NCBI GenBank assembly: GCA_963612735.1
Contig: CAVDWX010000094.1
Coordinates: 1 to 36,904 of the forward strand
From: CAVDWX01 sp963612735
Lineage (GTDB): Bacteria; Bacillota_I; Bacilli_A; RFN20; CAG-826
DNA: 36,904 nt
Direction: 5' to 3'
A model generated the notes under the pieces. That model was given only the letters and a program-made list of their open reading frames with translations. It ran no database searches and was not told the origin of the DNA. The translations under genes and the position numbers were made by a program. Below are positions 23,785 through 29,690 of this stretch, piece by piece (position 1 is the stretch's first letter; the number at the start of each line of letters is the position of its first letter).

Positions 23785-24060
23785 TTAAAGATTCTTTAAT
23801 TCTTCAATGAATTGTTTATTGTTTTTCGCATCAACTGCGTTGATCCAGTAGCGGGCCAAGCTGCGATATGCAGCATTGACAGATTTTAAACTGTCATTTT
23901 TAATTAATATTACTTTAGTACTTAAAGTAATATTATTGATAATTACTTTAGCATAATTATCTCCATAAGGGAGAATTTCGATTTCTCCTCCCATATTTTT
24001 TAAATTTTTTAATAAACCTTTGAAAAGGTTTATTTTTATAATAATTTTGTTGTTTTCCAT
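23785..24060 (-). CDS. Hypothetical protein, 91 residues
   Basis: Starts MENNKIIIKINLFKGLLKNL; alternates beta-like and helical segments, ends FIEELKNL. There is no cysteine and no membrane segment. A GAAGGAGAAAG site precedes the ATG. It is one of three small genes between the RNA-rich locus and the VWA gene. Function unknown. Confidence 0.65.
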   Translation of the reverse strand: MENNKIIIKINLFKGLLKNLKNMGGEIEILPYGDNYAKVIINNITLSTKVILIKNDSLKSVNAAYRSLARYWINAVDAKNNKQFIEELKNL

Positions 24061-24112
24061 AACTTTCTCCTTCTCCTTATAATAAAGCAGTTTAGTACCA
24101 TACTTAGGGCAT

Positions 24113-24667
24113 TTATTTATTTTTATCTATAAAACAAACATAATCTGTTTGTCTATATTTATAGAACTTACGAGTCCTATAAATTTTATTAATTAATTGT
24201 AAACCATCTGGTGGATAATAAATTCCATCAAATTGTTTTTTAACTAATATTAGTGCTTCACTCTCAGTGATATCACTGTTGAACCGTACAGGTTCTTGTC
24301 TAGCTTTATCACTGAATTTATCAGTAAAGCAGGCAGTGAAGCCTATTAAATGGTCACTGCCTTTGAGGTTTCCTAAAGCCTTAATAGGGCTCTCTTGGAC
24401 CCCCCAATATTCCAAGATTTTTTTATCTTGGAAAATATAATCTTTTATATTGCTGTAATCAGCATTAATATATAAAAGATTATATAATCTTTCAGCCGCT
24501 TTTTCAACGGCTTTATCTTCAATAGTTTCGCCTTTTGATTGGCTCCTACTATTGAAATAATTTTTGTATCTTAAGACTTTTTGTTTGTCTTTCGATACAT
24601 TATATCCATTTTTGATGGCTTGTTCCATCGAATGAATATAATTTAGAATAAATTCATATTTATTCAT
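24113..24667 (-). CDS. Hypothetical protein translated from the H-hairpin leader
   Basis: The protein has 184 residues. N-terminal helices (YEFILNYIHSMEQAIKNGYN) are followed by a mixed domain with DHLIGFTACFTDKFSD and a basic, tyrosine-rich end. Its ribosome binding site AGGAGG is the one inside the H motif at 24670-24708, so translation is probably controlled by that hairpin. It is the first ordinary gene downstream of the tandem duplication. No known family. Confidence 0.7.
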   Translation of the reverse strand: MNKYEFILNYIHSMEQAIKNGYNVSKDKQKVLRYKNYFNSRSQSKGETIEDKAVEKAAERLYNLLYINADYSNIKDYIFQDKKILEYWGVQESPIKALGNLKGSDHLIGFTACFTDKFSDKARQEPVRFNSDITESEALILVKKQFDGIYYPPDGLQLINKIYRTRKFYKYRQTDYVCFIDKNK

Positions 24668-24669
24668 AC

Positions 24670-24708
24670 TTTCCTCCTATAATCGTGTTTTACTGGTTAT
24701 CGCTTCCA
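24670..24708 (-). promoter_or_regulatory. H hairpin motif, copy 1 (leader of the 184-residue gene)
   Basis: On the minus strand ACTGG pairs with CCAGT around the 9-nt loop AAGCGATAA, followed by AAAACACG and then AGGAGG. Identical copies sit at 25525-25563 and 26380-26418; divergent ones at 26541-26577, 26871-26915 and, without a ribosome binding site, 27635-27664. Stem bases change together between copies, which indicates RNA pairing. Confidence 0.75.
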
Positions 24709-24737
24709 GTTGAGAATCTAAAAAGAGAATAAACTCT

Positions 24738-25073
24738 CTATTTTAAATTCTCTTTTATTAATTTAACCATACGTTCTATGGCTATTAGAACGTATAGTTC
24801 TTTTTTCTTCATTATTGAAGAAATTTCAGAAGGGTTGAACCCTTCTAATGTTAAAGAAATTATCTTAATATAATTTCTTTTTGTTTGGGTATTACCCCAA
24901 ACAAATTTATATTCTTTCTTTTTTAAAAAAGAAAGAATTGCTTCTTTCTTTTCTTCGGCTTCTGTTCTTTCTTCTGCCTCAGCTTCTTCATCACTAGCGA
25001 AGACGTCCATATCGTCTCCGCTAGTGAAGTTATTCATAACTTCAATATTATATAAATAAATTTCATTTTTCAT
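24738..25073 (-). CDS. HTH protein resembling sigma region 4, copy 1
   Basis: The protein has 111 residues. Residues 20-45 are acidic (DDMDVFASDEEAEAEERTEA). Residues 66-111 fit a sigma-70 region-4 type helix-turn-helix (KIISLTLEGFNPSEISSIMK, then ELYVLIAIERMVKLIKENL), so it may bind DNA at promoter -35 regions or act as an anti-sigma-like decoy. The ribosome binding site AGGAGG precedes the ATG. It lies between the M element and the H motif, like an open reading frame housed inside an RNA element. An identical copy is at 25593-25928. Confidence 0.7.
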   Translation of the reverse strand: MKNEIYLYNIEVMNNFTSGDDMDVFASDEEAEAEERTEAEEKKEAILSFLKKKEYKFVWGNTQTKRNYIKIISLTLEGFNPSEISSIMKKKELYVLIAIERMVKLIKENLK

Positions 25074-25093
25074 ATTTTTTCCTCCTTTTATGA

Positions 25094-25386
25094 AAAATAC
25101 ACACGTAATTAAAGAAAGGTAGGATTTTCTCTAATCACATATGCTGCCATCGCGCCCTTATTGAAGGCACCCTGTCGGTTACCGAATTCAGGGATTTTTG
25201 GGAAATTTGCTCGAACTCAGGGTTCTTAGCCGCCCTTTCCAGGTGATGGGTATTCTCCACCGGACCTTTTCCCGTGTGGGCATTCGGAATAGTAGGATTC
25301 CGAGAGCAGTCTAATGTCTTACTCGGGACAATTTATACAGTCGCTCACGCGAGGGTTTTATGACCTGTTTTCCTTCAGTTCATGTA
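25094..25386 (-). ncRNA. M element, copy 1 (structured RNA candidate, about 290 nt)
   Basis: Minus-strand helices seen: CTG/CAG around loop AAGGAAAA; TCGC-GTGA-GCGA with a GNRA-type loop; CGGAAT/ATTCCG; CCAC..CGG/CCG..GTGG; CCCTG..CGG/CCG..CAGGG; CCTT/AAGG. The GNRA loop fits only the minus strand. The 5' part (GAAGGAAAACA, then AAACCCTC, AATTGTCC and GTAAGACA) recurs at 26590-26859 and, truncated, at 26916-26966. No known class is recognised. It starts right after the 43-residue gene and ends at the ribosome binding site of the 111-residue gene. Confidence 0.55.
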
Positions 25387-25388
25387 TT

Positions 25389-25520
25389 CTAGAATAAAGC
25401 TTTTAAAGCTTTATTCATTTCTTCTTCTGAAGCACCTGCTTCAAATAAAGAAGAAAGAATTTTTTCAAATTCTTCATCATTTAATAAAGTTGATAAAGAA
25501 TATTCTTTAATTTTCTTCAT
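25389..25520 (-). CDS. Small acidic peptide, 43 residues, copy 1
   Basis: A 43-codon frame with AGGAGG (from the H motif) 6 nt before the ATG. The peptide is acidic and helical (SLSTLLNDEEFEKILSSLFE, then EEEMNKALKALF). The pattern is faintly like Nif11-type leader peptides or small helical binding peptides; no modification enzyme is nearby, so no RiPP claim is made. It is immediately followed by the M element. It is duplicated exactly at 26244-26375. Confidence 0.65.
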   Translation of the reverse strand: MKKIKEYSLSTLLNDEEFEKILSSLFEAGASEEEMNKALKALF

Positions 25521-25524
25521 TTAT

Positions 25525-25563
25525 TTTCCTCCTATAATCGTGTTTTACTGGTTATCGCTTCCA
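25525..25563 (-). promoter_or_regulatory. H hairpin motif, copy 2
   Basis: Identical to copy 1, with the same ACTGG/CCAGT stem. It supplies the ribosome binding site of the 43-residue gene at 25389-25520 and marks the junction between the two tandem units. Confidence 0.75.
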
Positions 25564-25592
25564 GTTGAGAATCTAAAAAGAGAATAAACTCT

Positions 25593-25928
25593 CTATTTTA
25601 AATTCTCTTTTATTAATTTAACCATACGTTCTATGGCTATTAGAACGTATAGTTCTTTTTTCTTCATTATTGAAGAAATTTCAGAAGGGTTGAACCCTTC
25701 TAATGTTAAAGAAATTATCTTAATATAATTTCTTTTTGTTTGGGTATTACCCCAAACAAATTTATATTCTTTCTTTTTTAAAAAAGAAAGAATTGCTTCT
25801 TTCTTTTCTTCGGCTTCTGTTCTTTCTTCTGCCTCAGCTTCTTCATCACTAGCGAAGACGTCCATATCGTCTCCGCTAGTGAAGTTATTCATAACTTCAA
25901 TATTATATAAATAAATTTCATTTTTCAT
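25593..25928 (-). CDS. HTH protein resembling sigma region 4, copy 2
   Basis: Identical in sequence to the protein at 24738-25073, with the same upstream M element and ribosome binding site. Lack of any difference means the duplication is recent or an assembly artefact. If real, the dosage of this putative DNA-binding protein is doubled. Confidence 0.7.
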   Translation of the reverse strand: MKNEIYLYNIEVMNNFTSGDDMDVFASDEEAEAEERTEAEEKKEAILSFLKKKEYKFVWGNTQTKRNYIKIISLTLEGFNPSEISSIMKKKELYVLIAIERMVKLIKENLK

Positions 25929-25948
25929 ATTTTTTCCTCCTTTTATGA

Positions 25949-26241
25949 AAAATACACACGTAATTAAAGAAAGGTAGGATTTTCTCTAATCACATATGCT
26001 GCCATCGCGCCCTTATTGAAGGCACCCTGTCGGTTACCGAATTCAGGGATTTTTGGGAAATTTGCTCGAACTCAGGGTTCTTAGCCGCCCTTTCCAGGTG
26101 ATGGGTATTCTCCACCGGACCTTTTCCCGTGTGGGCATTCGGAATAGTAGGATTCCGAGAGCAGTCTAATGTCTTACTCGGGACAATTTATACAGTCGCT
26201 CACGCGAGGGTTTTATGACCTGTTTTCCTTCAGTTCATGTA
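25949..26241 (-). ncRNA. M element, copy 2
   Basis: Identical to the element at 25094-25386 and in the same context, between the second 43-residue gene and the second 111-residue gene. Confidence 0.55.
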
Positions 26242-26243
26242 TT

Positions 26244-26375
26244 CTAGAATAAAGCTTTTAAAGCTTTATTCATTTCTTCTTCTGAAGCACCTGCTTCAAA
26301 TAAAGAAGAAAGAATTTTTTCAAATTCTTCATCATTTAATAAAGTTGATAAAGAATATTCTTTAATTTTCTTCAT
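26244..26375 (-). CDS. Small acidic peptide, 43 residues, copy 2
   Basis: Identical to the frame at 25389-25520. Its ribosome binding site lies in the third H copy at 26380-26418, whose upstream flank differs, so its hairpin stem is shortened to TGG/CCA. Expression of the two copies might therefore differ. Confidence 0.65.
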   Translation of the reverse strand: MKKIKEYSLSTLLNDEEFEKILSSLFEAGASEEEMNKALKALF

Positions 26376-26379
26376 TTAT

Positions 26380-26418
26380 TTTCCTCCTATAATCGTGTTT
26401 TACTGGTTATCGCTTCCA
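26380..26418 (-). promoter_or_regulatory. H hairpin motif, copy 3 (junction with unique sequence)
   Basis: The core is identical to copies 1 and 2, but the base before the stem diverges (ATGG instead of CTGG on the minus strand), leaving only three stem pairs. It marks the upstream end of the duplication. Confidence 0.7.
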
Positions 26419-26424
26419 TGATTT

Positions 26425-26535
26425 TTACTTCTTTACTGAAGTCAAGAACCTTTTTGGTGGCGCGTTTTGACGCGTATTTGCCCATAAAGGGAGACCTCTG
26501 ACTGAGGTCTTTTTTGGAAGTTGAAAACTTATCAT
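26425..26535 (-). CDS. Candidate basic peptide, 36 residues
   Basis: A 36-codon frame whose ATG follows the AGGAGG of H copy 4 by 7 nt. The peptide is basic and proline-containing (MISFQLPKKTSVRGLPLWAN, ending FLTSVKK). The frame contains two hairpins, GACCTC/GAGGTC and CGCG/CGCG; the first is followed by TTTTTT on the plus strand, so it could instead be a plus-strand terminator. Position in the same H-RBS-frame pattern as the 43-residue genes supports it. Function unknown. Confidence 0.4.
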   Translation of the reverse strand: MISFQLPKKTSVRGLPLWANTRQNAPPKRFLTSVKK

Positions 26536-26540
26536 ACAGT

Positions 26541-26577
26541 TTCCTCCTATAAGCGTGTTCTACGGTTATCGCTTCCG
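26541..26577 (-). promoter_or_regulatory. H hairpin motif, copy 4 (divergent)
   Basis: On the minus strand GCGG pairs with CCGT around the same AAGCGATAA loop, followed by AGAACACG and AGGAGG. The loop is kept while the stem is changed on both sides, which supports a folded RNA. Confidence 0.75.
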
Positions 26578-26589
26578 CCTGCCTTGGGG

Positions 26590-26859
26590 TAATAGCTTCC
26601 TTTCAGGACTTACGGGAACTTCGCCTTCTACGCTACGTAGTTGCATATTACTATGCTTTAGATTCAAACAGATGAATCTATATATTTCCCCTTGACATCT
26701 TTCCGGTGCGGCGTAACACTTGTGGAAGTAGCTTCAGGAGCTCGGCATTTCTTTTTCCATGTTGCCTTCACTAAGGGTGCAGTTTTTATTGTCTTACCCA
26801 GGACAATTTAAATACGGTCACTTTGAATGAGGGTTTGAAGTGTTTTCCTTCACTAGGAT
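26590..26859 (-). ncRNA. M element, divergent full-length copy
   Basis: On the minus strand it begins AGTG-AAGGAAAA-CACT, with the same loop as the other M copies but a changed stem, then CAAACCCTC, AATTGTCC, GTAAGACAAT and CTGC. The 3' two thirds differ from copy 1 in sequence but are also folded (for example AGATTC/GAATCT near 26660-26680). It ends directly in H copy 4. It would represent the form of the element without an internal gene. Confidence 0.5.
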
Positions 26860-26865
26860 CTACAT
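26860..26865 (-). other. Start-stop mini frame ATG-TAG after a ribosome binding site
   Basis: After H copy 5, AAGGAGG is followed 7 nt later by ATG and immediately TAG. The other H copies in this position lead into real reading frames. It may be a decayed gene or a regulatory start-stop element that holds a ribosome at the entry of the M element. Confidence 0.35.
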
Positions 26866-26870
26866 GGGTC

Positions 26871-26966
26871 TTTCCTCCTTATTTATACGTGTTTTTTACG
26901 AGGTCTCGCTTCCTCAATACTGTCGCTCACGCGAGGGTTTTATGACCTGTTTTCCTTCAGTTCATA
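26871..26966 (-). ncRNA. Truncated M element fused to H copy 5
   Basis: On the minus strand the first 45 nt match M copy 1 almost exactly (ACTGAAGGAAAACAGG to GAGCGAC), then the sequence jumps to GAGG-AAGCGAGA-CCTC, the H motif, and AACACG with AAGGAGG. It looks like a deletion product retaining both ends of an M-to-H element. This suggests that M and H belong to one unit. Confidence 0.55.
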
Positions 26967-26989
26967 TTTTCAGCAATAATTATAATAAA

Positions 26990-27388
26990 TTAATTGAGAT
27001 ATTTATCTTTTAATTTCTTATAATTCTCAAGGTCTTTTCCCTTGATACCGTTCCATTGAATGGATTCTACTCCTTCAATGAAATAGTTTTTATCTTTGCT
27101 GTCTATTGGAAGTGGACAGTGAAAAGAAAATTGAATCTTTTCTCCTCCTTCATTCCATTCAAAATAAAAGATATGTGAAGCATAGCCATTTTGGTCTGGC
27201 CTTCTCTCCTTCTTATATTTTATTTTTGAATGCTTGGAGCTCTTTAAAAGCTCCAAGGCTTTTTTATAGAGGGATTCTTTTTCTCTATAAAGAACTCCTC
27301 TATATTTTTTGTTTTGGCAGCAATGAGCTGCAAAGTTTTTTTCCGCAGCTTTTAAAATATAGATTTTTATTAATCTATCTTTTTTCAT
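26990..27388 (-). CDS. Hypothetical basic protein, 132 residues
   Basis: The start at 27388 is chosen from AAGGAGG with 5-nt spacing; the ATG three bases earlier (27391) is too close, and upstream ATGs have no such site. The protein is lysine-rich (ending YKKLKDKYLN), with FYFEWNEGGEKIQFSFHCPL in the middle and two separated cysteine pairs. It is the only ordinary-sized gene within the RNA-rich locus and lies between the large RNA candidate and the truncated M element. Function unknown; a basic RNA-binding role would fit the setting but is not shown. Confidence 0.65.
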   Translation of the reverse strand: MKKDRLIKIYILKAAEKNFAAHCCQNKKYRGVLYREKESLYKKALELLKSSKHSKIKYKKERRPDQNGYASHIFYFEWNEGGEKIQFSFHCPLPIDSKDKNYFIEGVESIQWNGIKGKDLENYKKLKDKYLN

Positions 27389-27518
27389 CATTACCTCCTT
27401 AACCATGTACCCACCCATGGACGGTTGTTTTTACTTCTTTCACTGAAGGAAATATTAGCGTTACCCAGCGCAGCCACGAGGAGGCTATCTCATTGCGCCA
27501 TATTTTTAATAATTATTT

Positions 27519-27624
27519 CATTATAAAAAAATCTTATCTATTTTTGTTATATAAGGTTTAGGTTATGGTCCTTAATACTGCACGGACCATAACCGCCTCA
27601 TATCCATTTCTAGATAAGATTTTT
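27519..27624 (-). terminator. Three-tier hairpin ending the large RNA
   Basis: The outer stem is AAAAATCTTATCTA/TAGATAAGATTTTT (27527-27540 with 27611-27624), the middle is ATATAAGG/CCTCATAT, and the inner is GGTTATGGTCC/GGACCATAACC (27561-27571 with 27584-27594). On the minus strand the stem is followed by TTTTTTTAT, a good intrinsic terminator. Confidence 0.75.
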
Positions 27625-27634
27625 AATAATGAAG

Positions 27635-27664
27635 GTGGTGTTTTTTACGAGGTTTGATTCGCCT
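27635..27664 (-). promoter_or_regulatory. H hairpin motif, copy 6 (diverged, no ribosome binding site)
   Basis: On the minus strand AGG-CGAATCAAA-CCT then CGTAAAAAACACC. The stem and the AAAACAC tail are kept, but the loop has changed and no AGGAGG follows. It lies at the 3' end of the large RNA candidate, just before its terminator hairpin, so H may be a 3'-terminal domain of these RNAs. Confidence 0.5.
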
Positions 27665-28260
27665 ACTCGCCTTTAAAATACACTAGGACTATTTCTAGTC
27701 TCTCCTAGCTTCGTTTGCTCTCAAAGAGCCTTGTAGCTATCAACTTCACCTTACGGCTATCAAATTAACTACGTACCACAATCGCCTTCCAGCACCTAAC
27801 GGTACGATTTTGTCGAGGCGTCGCGCGTTACTATGAAACGCGATTTTTCTTCTCGCCGGGTGCTACCCAGTCTCTTTTTTACCACTCTTTTATTTCACTT
27901 TATGGTAAAGATCACAGTCTCTCGGACTGTATATACACCTCTAGAATATATTCTGAGGAATATAATAGGAGAAAATAGGATATTTTGCGATGATGCAAGG
28001 AAGTAATATCCTATTTCCCCTATTTTTCTAAAGGTTTAGCTTGTCAATTCAAGCCAGACATGATTTTCCATGCCTACCAAGAGCTTTTCGACGTCTCTCG
28101 GGCCAGTTTTTCGCTGTTGAGCCTTATAACTTGACTCGAAAATGGTTGTTATTACCATTTTCCAGCGCTTTCATCATTGTTGAGTCCTTACAACTTCACT
28201 CGGAGTCGGTCGTTGTCACCTTCTCCCAATGATTTTTTGTTCACTGGAGGGAAAATTCCC

Positions 28261-28444
28261 TTTTATAAAGTTTTTCTATATAAAAAAATATAAAAAAACC
28301 TTATAAAAAAGATTTTTCCGGCGAAAAAATAACAAATATATTGCTATTTTTCAGTAAATATACCCTAATGAGTATATTTTTCCTCATTAAAAGTCTAATT
28401 TACATTTTTTAAACTAAAAAACAAATTAAATTTTTATATACTTG
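28261..28444. other. AT-rich gap upstream of the large RNA
   Basis: Very AT-rich, with short inverted repeats (for example TATAAGG/CCTTATA). It should contain the promoter of the large RNA if that RNA is made independently, but no promoter of the repeated family can be found. I see nothing else. Confidence 0.3.
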
Positions 28445-28612
28445 GTTACCTTCTCCACTGCATTTCCCTTTCCCCCTCCTTGTCCCTCCCCCCCCCCTCC
28501 CCCCTGCATCTCCCTCCTGCATCTCCCTCCCTGCAAATAAATACCCCTCTCTCCTCCAACTCCAAATATTTACTTTTCCACCTTTTTACCCCTCTAGGTA
28601 TCCCCCCCCCAT
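28445..28612. other. Polypyrimidine tract with G-quadruplex potential
   Basis: About 165 bp of C/T-rich plus strand with runs of 5-10 C, including a tandem CTGCATCTCCCTC. The minus strand therefore has many G-runs at close spacing, a pattern able to form G-quadruplexes. Composition is similar to the pyrimidine-rich tract at 995-1410. It lies between two RNA candidates, next to a bidirectional terminator. Confidence 0.5.
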
Positions 28613-28614
28613 AC

Positions 28615-28647
28615 GAAAAAAGCTCCCTTCTTGGGGGAGCCTTTTTA
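28615..28647. terminator. Bidirectional intrinsic terminator
   Basis: GCTCCC pairs with GGGAGC across a short loop, with CTTTTT on one side and GAAAAA on the other, so it can act on either strand. On the minus strand it ends the RNA candidate at 28651-29402. Confidence 0.85.
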
Positions 28648-28650
28648 AAA

Positions 28651-29402
28651 AATACTAGATAATATTAATAACAATTTTTAAGGAGGAGCTTTTTTAGGAA
28701 AAGTCCTAGAAACTAAGACTATTATGGAGAGTCTTTAACCGAGGCTTTCAGTTGATCCTCAGAACTATGGCTTTTTTGGATAAACATCTTAACCCGCTTT
28801 CCTAGACAAAGCGTAACCCATGCTTTCGCATTACACACATTCTCACTAAGGTATGTGGTCTTACTCCTCCGCTTATGGAGTCCTTAGTTATTCTCTAGAC
28901 GCCTTTTTCTTATGTGGTATAATATAACGATTTTTAAATGGTTGTAACATACAAGCATTGCTGAAAGCGTCTTTTTATTACAAGGCACAATTTTTCATTC
29001 TGTATCATCTATTTGAAAAAAGATTGCTGTACGTGCCTACTTATATAATCTTATAAACCTTCCGCTAGCACGAGTAACAGTAATAACGTGTCCTATGTGA
29101 ATGGCAATAACGGCAATCTCAATAACAATAACTACAACAACAATTTAAGGTTTATATGATTATATCTTATTAGAGATGATTCTAATTTATCTAATCTTAT
29201 TAGAATCTTTGTGGGGCTCTCTTGTCCCTTATACAATAGGTAATCACTCACTATATCTATATTTTGAGCACTGTCTTTAACCACTTGGTTAATGAATTCT
29301 CGCCCCCTCTTCGATTTTATTTTCCTCACCCCGATATAGGTCATATGTGATTACCCGGATGATAGCGAGATCTTATAGCCACAAAGAGGCAGACTATAAG
29401 AT
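28651..29402 (-). ncRNA. Second multi-helix RNA candidate, about 750 nt
   Basis: Perfect helices: ATCTTATAG/CTATAAGAT (29370-29402), GTAATCAC/GTGATTAC (29240-29247 with 29347-29354), an 18-bp stem at 29044-29061 with 29147-29164, AGGCAC/GTGCCT (28983 with 29033), AGACGC/GCGTCT (28897 with 28967). The hairpin TGC-GAAA-GCA has a GNRA loop only on the minus strand. The region ends at a terminator. No convincing gene overlaps it; the 70-codon frame inside has no ribosome binding site. Class unknown. Confidence 0.5.
29044..29164. repeat. AAC/AAT-rich segment inside an 18-bp inverted repeat
   Basis: On the plus strand the enclosed 85 bp is rich in AAC and AAT triplets and reads SNNVSYVN, then GNLNNNN in one frame, with no start codon. 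This is the typical look of the template repeat of a diversity-generating retroelement, or of the matching variable region. No reverse transcriptase or target lectin-fold gene lies in the window. On the minus strand the same segment would be a stem with a U-rich loop, as in Y RNAs. Confidence 0.5.
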
Positions 29403-29690
29403 TTATTATGTTTGACTAGGCGAATGTTTTTTTTGGGTTTTGGAGATCTTCTTGTACTACATCGAGTCTTCCTCCCTGTGCGCCTTGCTTATATCTTCGA
29501 TGAATTGTGGATAATCATCGACAAGACTTGGGATTGGTATGATTTGTTGAATATTATACTGCGCAAATCATTTCAAATCTAGTAGACAAGATATTCTTCT
29601 TGTTTTTTTCTTTCTTACTTTATTTTATTAAGGTTGTAATATTTTTCTTCCTATTTGCAGAAATCGCCTAAATGTATATTTATTTTATGT
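29403..29690. other. Non-coding region with perfect short hairpins
   Basis: No gene. TCGATGA/TCATCGA at 29497-29521 and ATGATTTG/CAAATCAT at 29539-29581 are perfect inverted repeats, and a short stem with a T-run (plus strand) lies near 29590-29620. It may be the 5' part of the RNA candidate at 28651-29402 or a trailer of the DUF2828 transcript. Confidence 0.4.

Larger units (their letters stand above)
24670..26418. repeat. Perfect 855-bp tandem duplication with a partial third unit
   Basis: Unit 1 is 24670-25524 and unit 2 is 25525-26379; they appear identical by reading, including both reading frames. A third start of 39 bp follows (26380-26418), which is exactly the H motif. So the order is H-unit-H-unit-H. 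The duplication most simply arose by recombination between H copies, or is an assembly effect. Each unit holds one 43-residue gene, one M element and one 111-residue gene. Confidence 0.9.
27519..28260 (-). ncRNA. Large multi-helix RNA candidate, about 740 nt
   Basis: No reading frame over 63 codons exists here, but many perfect helices do: 27965-27985 with 28005-28024 (about 20 bp), AAAATGG/CCATTTT at 28139-28161, GCTTG/CAAGC at 28039-28054, ACAGTC/GACTGT at 27914-27930, TTTACCA/TGGTAAA at 27878-27909, CGCGTT/AACGCG at 27824-27842, CGTACC/GGTACG at 27772-27806, CTAGG/CCTAG at 27683-27708. An internal direct repeat of about 21 nt occurs at 28117 and 28180. It ends in a terminator hairpin on the minus strand. 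Size and style recall the large phage RNAs ROOL and GOLLD, but no consensus match is claimed. Confidence 0.6.

Noticed and set aside
25141..25260. tRNA or tRNA-like structure (GAGTTCGAGC on the minus strand)
   Set aside because: The T-loop-like word has no matching T-stem, anticodon arm or acceptor stem around it. No tRNA was found anywhere in the window.
25094..25386. Group I intron core
   Set aside because: AAGACATTAGACTGC followed by a hairpin resembles the P7/P9 end of group I introns, but the upstream partner strand cannot pair with it, and the space for P3 and P8 is too small. No P4-P6 signature is seen.
24670..26418. CRISPR array
   Set aside because: The repeat is 39 bp but the spacing is 816 bp with genes inside, and no cas genes are present.
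26490..26516. Plus-strand terminator (AGACCTC/GAGGTCT and TTTTTT)
   Set aside because: A plausible hairpin, but no plus-strand gene exists to be terminated and the sequence lies inside a minus-strand frame; kept as an alternative reading only.
24670..26915. Integron cassette array with attC-like sites
   Set aside because: Short genes are separated by a conserved hairpin, but the GTTRRRY core and the paired R/L boxes of attC are missing and no integrase is present.
28651..29164. Complete diversity-generating retroelement
   Set aside because: Only a template-like segment is present; there is no reverse transcriptase, Avd or target gene within the window.
29132..29344. 70-codon minus-strand frame
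   Set aside because: No ribosome binding site, and it runs through the helices of an RNA candidate and the AAC-rich segment.
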